Origin: an uncultured Ruegeria sp.
GTDB lineage: Bacteria > Pseudomonadota > Alphaproteobacteria > Rhodobacterales > Rhodobacteraceae
NCBI RefSeq assembly: GCF_947504215.1
Contig: NZ_CANNGO010000009.1
Coordinates: forward strand, 128,264-172,970
Length of the DNA stretch: 44,707 bases
Direction: 5' to 3'
In this document: one piece after another, positions 7,861 through 16,071 of the stretch
Layout of the letters: each line of letters begins with the position of its first letter
How positions within the stretch are numbered: the stretch's first letter is position 1
The notes under the pieces: generated by a model
The model's input: only the letters and a program-made list of their open reading frames with translations
What the model was told of the DNA's origin: nothing
The model's database searches: none
Made by a program: the position numbers and the translations under genes

Positions 7861-9666
7861 TCAGGCTTTTGCCATGATGACGTCCAGCGAATCGTGTTCT
7901 GCCACGAAATGATCCGGAGCAACCTCGCTAAGCTTTGGGACGTAGTCTGTTTCACCGGCGGAAAGTCGGCTGGGTAGAAACCGCAACGCGGCCTTCGGAT
8001 CCATGGGTGAGGGCAATTCGCCCGGCAGCTTCAGCCGCGTGCGGCTGCGTTCCACATCTGGGTCTGGGATTGGAACAGCCGATATCAGCGACTTGGTGTA
8101 GGGATGGACGGGTTCGGAACAGACCACCTCTCCATCGCCCAACTCGACGATCCGGCCCAAATAAAGAACCATGATCCGGTTCGAAATAGCTCGCACAACA
8201 GACAAGTCATGACTGATGAAGATCATCGACAGCCCGAACTCTTGCTGCAATTCGCGCAGCAATGCTACGATCTGGGCCTGAATCGAGACGTCCAGGGCAG
8301 AGACTGCTTCGTCGCAGATGATCAGTTTGGGCTTGTTGATCATCGCCCGGGCAATGCCGACCCGCTGGTTTTGACCACCGGACAGCTCATGCGGGTACCG
8401 GTTGATCATGTTGGCCTTCAAACCAACACGCTCCATCATCTCTGCGACCATCTCTTTGCGTTCCCGTTCAGTCAGGTCGGGGCGATAAGTTTTTAGCGGC
8501 TCGGCAATCGATGCCGAAATCGTCATCCGCGGATCGAGACTGGCAAGCGGATCCTGGAACACGATCTGCAAGTCCTTGCGGTACTTGTTCAACTCGGCCC
8601 GTCTCAATCCCACGATCGGATGACCCAACCAACTTACGTTGCCTGCGCTGGGTTCGATCAGCTGTAAAACAGCCCGTGCCAAAGTGGATTTCCCGCAGCC
8701 GGACTCGCCAACAACACCCAGTGTTTCGCCTTTGCGAATGTCAAAGCTGACACCGTCAACCGCCTTGAGTGGAACCTTGTGCCCAAACAGTCCACCTGAG
8801 ACGTGGATTGGGAAGTGAACCTTGACGTCGTCAACCTTAAGCATTGGTTCTTCGACATTGGCCAGGGCTTTAGGCGCATCTCCCGCGTCGATCCGAGGCA
8901 TCGCCTCAAGCAGGGTCCGGGTGTAGTCATGTTTTGGTGCCTGGAAGATTTCGCGCGTGTCGCCAGCTTCGACAAACTCACCCAAACGCATCACCTGAAT
9001 GCGATCACACATGCGTGCCACAACGCCCATATCATGTGTGATCAGGGCAATCGCGGTACCTTCGTCCTTCTGCAGCCGAACCATCAGGTCCAGAATGTCC
9101 GCCTGTACGGTGACATCAAGCGCTGTCGTAGGTTCATCGGCGATCAGCAGTTTTGGATTGCACAGCATCGACATGGCAATCATGACGCGCTGGCGCATTC
9201 CGCCGGACAATTCGTGTGGATACTGATCCAGTCGCCGCTTGGCTTCCGGGATACGGACGCGATCCAGCCAGTCCAGACAACGCGCGCGCGCCGCTGCGCC
9301 TTGCATACCTTCATGAACCTGCAACACTTCTCGCATTTGTTGACCAATCCGCAGATGCGGAGTCAGTGCTGTCAGTGGATCCTGAAAGATCATGCCCACA
9401 TCATCACCGCGGATCTGGTTCAGCTTGTTGATGGGCAGGTTCAGAATTTCCTCACCATTCAGCAGCGCTGACCCAGTCGCACGACCAGCCGGCGGCAGCA
9501 GGCCCATGGCTGCCATGAACGTTTGGCTTTTGCCTGACCCGCTTTCACCGACGATGCCCAGACATTCACCTGGATTGATGTCAAAGCTGATATTTTTGAC
9601 AGCCTCGACAACACCATCGGCGGTGTCGAATTTGACGCTCAGGTCCTTTACAGAAAACAGTGACAT
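7861..9666 (-). CDS. Oligopeptide ABC importer, double ATP-binding protein (OppD-OppF fusion type)
   Basis: A 601-residue protein with two complete ABC ATPases in one chain. First half: Walker A GESGSGKSQT, signature LSGGMRQRV, Walker B LLIADEPTTALD. Second half: Walker A GESGCGKSTL, signature LSGGQNQRV, Walker B LIICDEAVSALD. Each half carries the C-terminal OppD/OppF-type extension, the second ending near LPGELPSPMDPKAALRFLPSR. It powers the permeases encoded upstream at the inner membrane. ATG 9666 is chosen over 9705 since AAAGGAT precedes it and the permease stop is one base away. The fused arrangement replaces separate oppD and oppF genes and is common in alphaproteobacteria. Substrate class (oligopeptide, dipeptide or similar) is not fixed by the ATPase. 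Confidence 0.95.
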   Translation of the reverse strand: MSLFSVKDLSVKFDTADGVVEAVKNISFDINPGECLGIVGESGSGKSQTFMAAMGLLPPAGRATGSALLNGEEILNLPINKLNQIRGDDVGMIFQDPLTALTPHLRIGQQMREVLQVHEGMQGAAARARCLDWLDRVRIPEAKRRLDQYPHELSGGMRQRVMIAMSMLCNPKLLIADEPTTALDVTVQADILDLMVRLQKDEGTAIALITHDMGVVARMCDRIQVMRLGEFVEAGDTREIFQAPKHDYTRTLLEAMPRIDAGDAPKALANVEEPMLKVDDVKVHFPIHVSGGLFGHKVPLKAVDGVSFDIRKGETLGVVGESGCGKSTLARAVLQLIEPSAGNVSWLGHPIVGLRRAELNKYRKDLQIVFQDPLASLDPRMTISASIAEPLKTYRPDLTERERKEMVAEMMERVGLKANMINRYPHELSGGQNQRVGIARAMINKPKLIICDEAVSALDVSIQAQIVALLRELQQEFGLSMIFISHDLSVVRAISNRIMVLYLGRIVELGDGEVVCSEPVHPYTKSLISAVPIPDPDVERSRTRLKLPGELPSPMDPKAALRFLPSRLSAGETDYVPKLSEVAPDHFVAEHDSLDVIMAKA

Positions 9667-9667
9667 A

Positions 9668-10597
9668 TCAGCGATCCTTTGGGTCCAGAGCATCACGCAA
9701 TCCATCCCCGATGAAGAACATCGTGATGATAATGGCGACGTAGAATGTCAGCGGGTACATCAGTTGCCACAGAGTGCCGTATCCCATGGTTCCGGCCCCT
9801 TCGGCGATCAGACGCCCCAGCGACGTATAAGGTTCCGAAATCCCAAGACCGAGGAATGAGATGAAGCTTTCGGTGAGGATCATTTCGGGCACCAGCAGCG
9901 AGGCGTACACGATTACCACTCCCAGAAGATTGGGCAGGATATGGCGGTACATGATGGTGAACTCGCTGACACCCGCCGCGCGGGCGGCCTCGATAAACTC
10001 GCGGTTCTTCAGGGTCAGAGTTTGCCCCCTTACAATTCGCGCCATGGTCAGCCAACCCACGGCCCCAAGGGCAATGAACAACATAAAGAACGACCGACCC
10101 GCCACAACCAGCAGCAAAATGATGATAAGTGTGGCTGGGATAGCCAACAGAATGTCGACAAAGCGCATCATCGCACCATCAACGCGACCACCGATGTAAC
10201 CTGCGGCGATGCCATAGCAAGTGCCGACGATCAGTGCCGTTGCAGCCCCGATCAGACCCACCAACAGAGATGTGGTCGTCGCCTGGATGACCCGGCTATA
10301 CAGGTCGCGCCCCAGATCATCGACGCCAAAATAGTGTCCGGTTTCGAGCGAGGGCATGCCCATACCGCGCACGTCCCCCATAACGTTCCAGTCGATTTCT
10401 TCGTTGTCCCAAACGGCGAAATAGGGACCGATGATCGTGAACAGGACGATCAGGCCCAGAATAAAGACACTCGCCATTGCGGCTTTGTTGCGGACGAACC
10501 GCATGCGCGCGTCCTGCCAGAGTGAACGCCCCTGAACGACCGTGAAATCGGTGATTTCTTCGGCCAGATGGGCGGCTTTTTGTGATTTTCCAAGCAT
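9668..10597 (-). CDS. oppC: Oligopeptide ABC importer permease, OppC type
   Basis: An inner-membrane permease of 309 residues. A cytoplasmic N-terminus precedes the first membrane helix (MASVFILGLIVLFTIIGPYF). Then come a periplasmic loop and about five further helices. The EAA-type coupling loop reads EFIEAARAAGVSEFTIMYRHILPN, which is characteristic of the OppC/DppC family. ATG 10597 is preceded by GAGGGG and lies ten bases past the oppB stop; the longer frame to 10639 would overlap oppB. It works as a heterodimer with the OppB-type permease. Ends one base before the ATPase start. Confidence 0.93.
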   Translation of the reverse strand: MLGKSQKAAHLAEEITDFTVVQGRSLWQDARMRFVRNKAAMASVFILGLIVLFTIIGPYFAVWDNEEIDWNVMGDVRGMGMPSLETGHYFGVDDLGRDLYSRVIQATTTSLLVGLIGAATALIVGTCYGIAAGYIGGRVDGAMMRFVDILLAIPATLIIILLLVVAGRSFFMLFIALGAVGWLTMARIVRGQTLTLKNREFIEAARAAGVSEFTIMYRHILPNLLGVVIVYASLLVPEMILTESFISFLGLGISEPYTSLGRLIAEGAGTMGYGTLWQLMYPLTFYVAIIITMFFIGDGLRDALDPKDR

Positions 10598-10607
10598 TGC
10601 CAGCCCC

Positions 10608-11531
10608 TCAGTAGCGGATTTTCGGATCGAACCAGGCATAAGCCAGGTCGGTCAGCAGGTTCACGACGACAGTCAACGCGCCATACAGGATCGTGACGCC
10701 CAACAGCACCGCATAGTCTCGCGATAGGGCCGAGCCGACATAGGCCTGACCCAGACCACCGGTTGAGAAATAGATGTCGACGAAAACTGAACCGGTCAGC
10801 ACGTAGACAAAGACCGGTCCCAGATAGGACACCACCGGCAACAACGTGGGTTTCAGCGCATGGCGCCAGATTACGGTTCTGGTCGGCAGGCCCTTGGCGC
10901 GGGCGGTGCGAATGAAGTTCGAATTCAAAACCTCCAACATCGAAGACCGGGTGATCCGTGCTATGGATCCCATGTAAGATGTCGCCAATGCGATCACCGG
11001 CATGATCAGGTACTGCCACTGCCCTCCATTCCAGCCACCACCTGGCAGCCATCCCAGCCACAAAGTGAAGGTCAGGATCAGGATTGGACCCATGATAAAG
11101 TTTGGCAGCGCTTGCGCCGCAATCCCCAGACCCACGGCGAAATAGTCGATCCAGCTGTTGTGTTTTATGGCTGCAGCGATGCCGAGGCTGACGCCCACGG
11201 CGGTCGCGACGAGAAACGACAATGACCCGTAGGTCAGAGAGATTGGAAAGCCCTGTGCGATGATGTCATTCACGTCCCGGTCCTTGAACTTAAAAGACGG
11301 GCCGAAATCGAAATGCACGACGATGTTGTACAGATAATCCCAAAGCTGCTTCCACAGCGGTTGGTCCAACCCGTATCGCGCCTCGATATTGGCCAAAACT
11401 GCGGGTGGCAGAGGCCGTTCCGAGGTAAAGGGCCCACCAGGCGCAAAGTGCATCAGAAAGAAACAAGCGACGATCAGCAATAGAATCGTCGGAATGGCAA
11501 CCAGCAGTCGCCGCAAACTATAGGCAAGCAT
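10608..11531 (-). CDS. oppB: Oligopeptide ABC importer permease, OppB type
   Basis: This 307-residue inner-membrane protein begins MLAYSLRRLLVAIPTILLL, the usual OppB/DppB opening with the first helix at once. The periplasmic segment contains RYGLDQPLWKQLWDYLYN, and the C-terminal half carries the EAA-type loop NFIRTARAKGLPTRTVIWRHALKP. Length is that of the family. It follows the binding-protein gene after 65 bases that hold a strong hairpin, and is followed closely by oppC. Partner of OppC in the translocation pore. Confidence 0.93.
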   Translation of the reverse strand: MLAYSLRRLLVAIPTILLLIVACFFLMHFAPGGPFTSERPLPPAVLANIEARYGLDQPLWKQLWDYLYNIVVHFDFGPSFKFKDRDVNDIIAQGFPISLTYGSLSFLVATAVGVSLGIAAAIKHNSWIDYFAVGLGIAAQALPNFIMGPILILTFTLWLGWLPGGGWNGGQWQYLIMPVIALATSYMGSIARITRSSMLEVLNSNFIRTARAKGLPTRTVIWRHALKPTLLPVVSYLGPVFVYVLTGSVFVDIYFSTGGLGQAYVGSALSRDYAVLLGVTILYGALTVVVNLLTDLAYAWFDPKIRY

Positions 11532-11552
11532 TTCATGCCCCCATTATTGGCG

Positions 11553-11578
11553 CTGCCCCGGAAAGTGTTCCGGGGCAG
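11553..11578 (-). ncRNA. Strong intercistronic hairpin between oppA and oppB
   Basis: CTGCCCCGGAA and TTCCGGGGCAG form a perfect 11-pair stem with an AGTG loop. There is no T-run after it on the minus strand, so it is unlikely to be a full terminator. Such hairpins behind binding-protein genes commonly protect or end part of the transcript, so that more binding protein than permease is made; that role here is inference. Confidence 0.6.
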
Positions 11579-11596
11579 AGCGTGATCAAAGGATGA

Positions 11597-13225
11597 TTAT
11601 TCGGCGAGCTTGTACAGGTTCTTCGAGTACCAGTTCTGCTCGACATTGTTCACCGGCCAGTTCCCGACATCGCTGTCCATCATGTAGACACCAGCATAGT
11701 GGTAGATCGGGATCACTGGGGTTTCCTGAGCGATGATACGCTCGACCTCGGTGTACAGGGGCGCCGGATCGTCTGACGTTTTGGCCTCGGCCAGCAGCTC
11801 GTCAACGCGGGCATTGGCGAATTTCCCGTCATTGTAGCCAGAATCGGACTGCAAGAGATCCAGGAAGGTCGAGGCTTCGTTGTAGTCGCCACACCATGCG
11901 CCACGGGCAAGATCAAAGTTCTGGTTGCCGCGCTCTTCCAGGAACACTTTCCATTCCATATTGGCGAGTTCCGCCTGGACACCCAGCTTCTGCTTCCACA
12001 TCTGGCTCAGCGCCACGGCGACTTTCTTGTGGTTCTCTGCCGTGTTGTAGACCATTTCGAAGCTCAACGGATTGTCGGGGCCGTAGCCCGCCTCGGCCAA
12101 CAGTTCTTTAGCGAGCTCATCCCGCTCGGCCTGGCTCATTGATGCCATTTCAACTGCTGGCACGGTAAACCCAGCGGTCGCTTCCGGGGCGAAAGTGTAA
12201 GCTTGAGGCTGGCCGCCGGCCAATACTTTCTCAGTGATAATTTTCCGGTCTACAGCGAGGGAAAGCGCCTGACGAACGTTCGGATCTTTGAAAGCTTCGG
12301 GGCCGCCATCAGACACGTTAAACGTGTAGTAGTAGTTACAAAGCCGCGGGAAACTGATGGCCTCTACAGGGTGTTCTTGCTTAAGACGCGGATACTGACC
12401 TGCGGGAATCTCAGTGCGATCAAGCTCACCTGCCAGATAACGGGTTAGGGCAACGTTTTCATCATTGATGACCAGCGACACAACCGTATCGATGATTGTG
12501 TTGTCGTTGTCCCAGTACATCTCGTTGCGTTCACGGACTGAACGTTCCTGCGGTAAATGCTCGGTCAGAACATAAGCACCGTTCGAGACAATGTTTTCTG
12601 GCTTGGTCCATGCGTCACCAAACTCTTCGATGACTTTCTGCGGGGCGGGGAATGTAGTCGAATGCGTGGTCATTTGCGGGAAGTAAGGCAAAGGGGCACT
12701 AAGGGTGACCTCTAGCGTCTTGTCGTCTATGGCTTTGACGCCCAGTTCATCAACGGGTGTCTCACCCGCGATGATTGATGCGGCGTTTTCGATCGACATC
12801 AGCTCCATGAACCATGCGTAGGGTGACGACAATGCGGGATCGACAGCGCGTTTCCAAGCATAGACGAAATCGCCTGCGGTAACAGGATCGCCGTTGGACC
12901 ATTTGGCGTCGTCCCGCAGCGCAAATGTATAAACATCTTTTGATTCATTCGTTGTGTAGCCCGTGGAAACGCCAGGGACCAGATTTCCGTCTTCGTCCTG
13001 ATTCATTAGACCTTCAAACAGGTCGCGAACAATCTCGGCACCTGACACATCTTCGACAACCTGAGGATCGACCGAGCTGTGTTCATCCAGAATTCGATAA
13101 GTGAAGGTCTGATCATCTGCCAGCGCCTCGCCCGTTTCCGGGTGGGTGCCAGCTGCAAATGCAGCGCCTGTCATAAAGGTTGAGGTCAAAAGACCAGCCA
13201 GCGACGTTCGGATAACTTTGTTCAT
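11597..13225 (-). CDS. oppA: Oligopeptide ABC importer periplasmic binding protein
   Basis: A 542-residue secreted protein of solute-binding family 5. Residues 1-25 form a Sec signal (MNKVIRTSLAGLLTSTFMTGAAFA, cleavage near AFA-AG). The mature protein has the family 5 look: YRILDEHSSVDPQVVEDVSG near the start, LFEGLMNQDEDGNLVPGVS, then YTFALRDDAKWSNGDPVTAGDFVYAWKR. It resembles the OppA/MppA branch more than dipeptide or nickel binders. ATG 13225 has GGGAGAAAA upstream; the frame to 13372 has no signal-peptide logic. First gene of the opp operon. The actual ligand cannot be read from sequence. Confidence 0.93.
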   Translation of the reverse strand: MNKVIRTSLAGLLTSTFMTGAAFAAGTHPETGEALADDQTFTYRILDEHSSVDPQVVEDVSGAEIVRDLFEGLMNQDEDGNLVPGVSTGYTTNESKDVYTFALRDDAKWSNGDPVTAGDFVYAWKRAVDPALSSPYAWFMELMSIENAASIIAGETPVDELGVKAIDDKTLEVTLSAPLPYFPQMTTHSTTFPAPQKVIEEFGDAWTKPENIVSNGAYVLTEHLPQERSVRERNEMYWDNDNTIIDTVVSLVINDENVALTRYLAGELDRTEIPAGQYPRLKQEHPVEAISFPRLCNYYYTFNVSDGGPEAFKDPNVRQALSLAVDRKIITEKVLAGGQPQAYTFAPEATAGFTVPAVEMASMSQAERDELAKELLAEAGYGPDNPLSFEMVYNTAENHKKVAVALSQMWKQKLGVQAELANMEWKVFLEERGNQNFDLARGAWCGDYNEASTFLDLLQSDSGYNDGKFANARVDELLAEAKTSDDPAPLYTEVERIIAQETPVIPIYHYAGVYMMDSDVGNWPVNNVEQNWYSKNLYKLAE

Positions 13226-13689
13226 GATTTTTCTCCCATTTTTGGAGCCAGATAGCCGCCACCCGCAGGGATGACATCCGGCAACCGGTTTTGTCCGACA
13301 TGGGCCGGGATACAGTCTTGATTGAATTTGGCTTTGCCAAGTCGCAATGAGCACTGCGTCGCGGCCTTCCATTTGCTGTCAGGAACGTAACTGCGAAAGC
13401 TTTCTTTCACTGCGCGGAAACGTGACATTTTTTTAGTAAAGGTAAAAGCCTTGGTGTGGAGGTTGATCAACCGAAGGCTGAAAATTTCGGTTTCGCCGGG
13501 CAGCTCTGAAACTTTGTGATCAATCAGCGCCTTGCTTTGACACATCTGTTAAAGGTGAGCTGTCAGGGCTGCTTCGGGCATCGAAATTTCCCATGCGCCA
13601 ACGGTCATGTGGCGTCCGAAATCTAGCGAATCACCGGTAGAAGCTGGGGTAGGGCGGTCCGAAAGCCGGTAGATAGTTTCCCACAGATG
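13226..13689. other. 464-base stretch between the opp operon and the transglycosylase gene
   Basis: No credible gene: the overlapping minus-strand frames lack protein character. It should hold the opp promoter. The only clear landmark is the palindrome at 13461-13472. I found no riboswitch or small RNA that I can support. Confidence 0.45.
13461..13472. promoter_or_regulatory. 12-base palindrome upstream of oppA, possible operator
   Basis: GGTTGATCAACC is a perfect palindrome about 235 bases before the oppA start, in non-coding DNA. Position and symmetry suit a regulator site for the opp operon, but no regulator is identified and the distance is long. Confidence 0.25.
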
Positions 13690-14925
13690 TCAGGGAACCA
13701 ATGTGGTCTTCATCTTCTTTTCGGGAAAGCACGTGGGTTTGCGACCGGTCGCCTCTTGCCAGCGCCCGACGGATCGGCGGGTTTTGAAACCCGGCAAACC
13801 ATCTGCGCCTCCGACGTCGTGCCCCTGCCGCTCCAGGGCTTTCTGCATCCTGGCAACATCGGATCGATAGAGCCCACCGACTTGCCCCCATGCGCCGCGG
13901 AAATCGCCGACGCCATATTGAATCCGGTCACCCACGTGGCCGACGAACAACGCATAGAGGTCGCTCTTGTTGTATTCCTTGAGCACATAAAAATTAGGGG
14001 TAACCAGAAAGGCTGGTCCGTTGCGCCCTGCAGGCATCATCAGATACCCCTCTCCGGCTCGCTCATGTGCGGGAAAGGCCTTGCCCGAGACACGCGTAAC
14101 GCCCATTACTTCCCAGTCGCGAATAAGGCGCCCCTGATCCGGTCCTTCCAATGCACATGAGACGGCCTGAGGGACTGTGACTTCGAACCCCCAATCGCGC
14201 CCCGCGACCCAGCCGTGTTGTGCCAGATAATTGGCGATTGAGGCGATCGTGTCGTCTTGGGATTCCCAAATGTCAGCGCGCCCGTCGCCATTGCCGTCTG
14301 CGGCGAATGCCAGAAAGCTTGAGGGCATGAATTGCGGCTGCCCCAGCGCACCCGCCCAGCTGCTTTTCATCGCGCGGCCTTCTATGTGACCAGCATCAGC
14401 TATCTGAAGCGCGGCAATCAATTCTTCAGTGAAATACTCTGCACGCGTGCTCATGAAGCCCTTGGTGGCGAGGACCCGAAAGGCGTCGTGACGGATAGGG
14501 ACCTGGCCATAACCGCTTTCTCGTCCCCAGATCGCCAATATGATGCGGGCTGGGACGCCGGTTTTGGCTTCGGCGCGCGCAAGCGCTGTAGCGTGGCGGT
14601 TCGCCATTTTCCGTCCCATCGAAGTGGCGCCCTGAACTGAGCCCGCGTTGAAATACTTCCCGGGTGAGCCAAACTCGGCCTGTCTTTGTGTTTTGGGCGT
14701 TTTGGCCTTGCTGCCAGGTGCTACAAGATCCGGCAGATCCCAGTTCAGTGAGACCCCGGAAAAGGCCTGTGTCATCGTGTGCCGCGACACGCCTTGTGCG
14801 CGCGCTTGCGGCCAGATTGTGTCTTGTAGCCAGGATTGAAACTGCCGCTCAACAGCTGCGCGGTCCTGGGCCAAGGCGCTGTGGGCCAACAGTGCAAGAC
14901 CGACTGAAAAAAGAAGCGTGCGCAT
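13690..14925 (-). CDS. Secreted lytic murein transglycosylase, MltB-like
   Basis: A 411-residue periplasmic enzyme that would cleave peptidoglycan between MurNAc and GlcNAc. An N-terminal signal (MRTLLFSVGLALLAHSALAQ) has no lipobox, so it is not a lipoprotein like E. coli MltB. The SLT_2 domain contains the catalytic glutamate in LAIWGRESGYGQ, then SSWAGALGQPQFMPSSFLAFA and a calcium-loop-like DGNGDGRADIW. The C-terminal part (about 350 on), QVGGLYRSDVARMQKALERQGHDVGG, is a peptidoglycan-binding domain of the PG_binding_1 type. ATG 14925 is preferred over GTG 14949, because the signal peptide then starts properly. It is transcribed away from the cyo operon. Confidence 0.9.
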   Translation of the reverse strand: MRTLLFSVGLALLAHSALAQDRAAVERQFQSWLQDTIWPQARAQGVSRHTMTQAFSGVSLNWDLPDLVAPGSKAKTPKTQRQAEFGSPGKYFNAGSVQGATSMGRKMANRHATALARAEAKTGVPARIILAIWGRESGYGQVPIRHDAFRVLATKGFMSTRAEYFTEELIAALQIADAGHIEGRAMKSSWAGALGQPQFMPSSFLAFAADGNGDGRADIWESQDDTIASIANYLAQHGWVAGRDWGFEVTVPQAVSCALEGPDQGRLIRDWEVMGVTRVSGKAFPAHERAGEGYLMMPAGRNGPAFLVTPNFYVLKEYNKSDLYALFVGHVGDRIQYGVGDFRGAWGQVGGLYRSDVARMQKALERQGHDVGGADGLPGFKTRRSVGRWQEATGRKPTCFPEKKMKTTLVP

Positions 14926-15108
14926 GCCTGCAATATGTGTCGCGGCCACGGCACTAAGTCAACGGGAAGGTGAATCCTCTGATGCTAAGGTAGGGATTCC
15001 TGGTGGGAATACTGAAGTTTGACAACCGATGGTCAGGAAAAGCCTTGAGAAAATAGCAGTCTCTGCCGATAGTTGTACCAAGTTGAGTGCAGGAGAGGAC
15101 TGTCAGTC

Positions 15109-16071
15109 ATGGCCACCACCAAAACGTCCCCTGCACCAGTTCCCATACTGTTGGCCCTTGCGTTTTTGGTGATCTCGGCACAGATGGCCGCGGCGAGTGA
15201 TAGTTTTATGGATCCGCAAGGGCCAATCGCAGCTGCGCAAAGAACCCATATGTTGCGGGCGACCGTTTTGATTCTGGTCGCGGTCGTCCCTGTGCTGGTT
15301 CTGGTGCCATTAATTGCGCTGCGGTATCGCCGCCGTAAGGGTGGTAACGCATCCTATACTCCCAATTGGGATTTCTCGGCCAAGCTTGAATTTCTGATGT
15401 GGGGTGTGCCTGTACTTATCGTGATCATTCTGTCCGTTTCTTTGTGGAAATCCACGCATCGGCTGGATCCCTACGCCGCTTCGTTTGGCGAGGAACCCGC
15501 GCTGAAGGTTCAGGTTGTTGGTTTGGATTGGAAATGGCTGTTCATTTATCCCGATCTGGGTATCGCAAGCGTGGGTGAGCTGGGAATTCCGGTCAAGCAG
15601 CAAGTTGCTGTGACACTGACAACGGATACGGTCATGCAGTCCTTCATGATCCCGGCGCTGGCCGGTCAGATTTACGCCATGCCGGGAATGACGACGCAGT
15701 TGCATCTGGTGGCGGATAGGCCAAAACAGATGCAAGGCGAAAACACGCAGTATAATGGCCGCGGGTTTACTAAGCAGAAATTTGAAACACTTGCCATGCA
15801 ACCAGATGATTTCAGTGCATGGGTAGAGGAAGTTCGAAAGAACGGCATAGTACTTGATCAACAGACGTATCAGATACTGTCGATGCGAACGGACCGGGAT
15901 GAGGTTCAAAAAGCGCTTGGGACCGCCCAGATGCCGGATAACGCTTTGTACTTCAATCTCGAAGACGGCGATCTGTTCCACTCAATCCTGCACCGATATC
16001 ACAGCGGAGAGCCGCTCTCGGTGGATCAACAACCTGGAACCGTCGAATATGGGCAGGAGGCAAGCCAATGA
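15109..16071 (+). CDS. cyoA: Quinol oxidase subunit II, CyoA-like
   Basis: A 320-residue membrane subunit with a leader segment, two membrane helices (ATVLILVAVVPVLVLVPLIAL and LEFLMWGVPVLIVIILSVSLW) and a periplasmic cupredoxin domain. The C-x3-C copper-A ligands of cytochrome c oxidases are missing. In their place is NTQYNGRGFTKQKFETLA, the form found in ubiquinol oxidases of the bo3 type. No lipobox cysteine is present, unlike E. coli CyoA. ATG 15109 follows AGGAGAGG. Its stop overlaps the cyoB ATG (ATGA). The product helps bind and oxidise quinol together with subunit I. Confidence 0.93.
   Translation: MATTKTSPAPVPILLALAFLVISAQMAAASDSFMDPQGPIAAAQRTHMLRATVLILVAVVPVLVLVPLIALRYRRRKGGNASYTPNWDFSAKLEFLMWGVPVLIVIILSVSLWKSTHRLDPYAASFGEEPALKVQVVGLDWKWLFIYPDLGIASVGELGIPVKQQVAVTLTTDTVMQSFMIPALAGQIYAMPGMTTQLHLVADRPKQMQGENTQYNGRGFTKQKFETLAMQPDDFSAWVEEVRKNGIVLDQQTYQILSMRTDRDEVQKALGTAQMPDNALYFNLEDGDLFHSILHRYHSGEPLSVDQQPGTVEYGQEASQ

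Noticed and set aside
7686..7877. 63-residue plus-strand frame between galU and the opp operon
   Set aside because: It overlaps the end of the double ATPase gene on the other strand and shows no ribosome site or protein-like pattern.
13222..13545. 107-residue minus-strand frame upstream of oppA
   Set aside because: It overlaps the oppA start region out of frame; composition and lack of conserved text suggest non-coding leader DNA.
15019..15024. Exact TTGACA upstream of cyoA as a sigma-70 promoter
   Set aside because: The -35 is perfect, but no acceptable -10 lies 16-18 bases downstream, so I did not list it as a feature.
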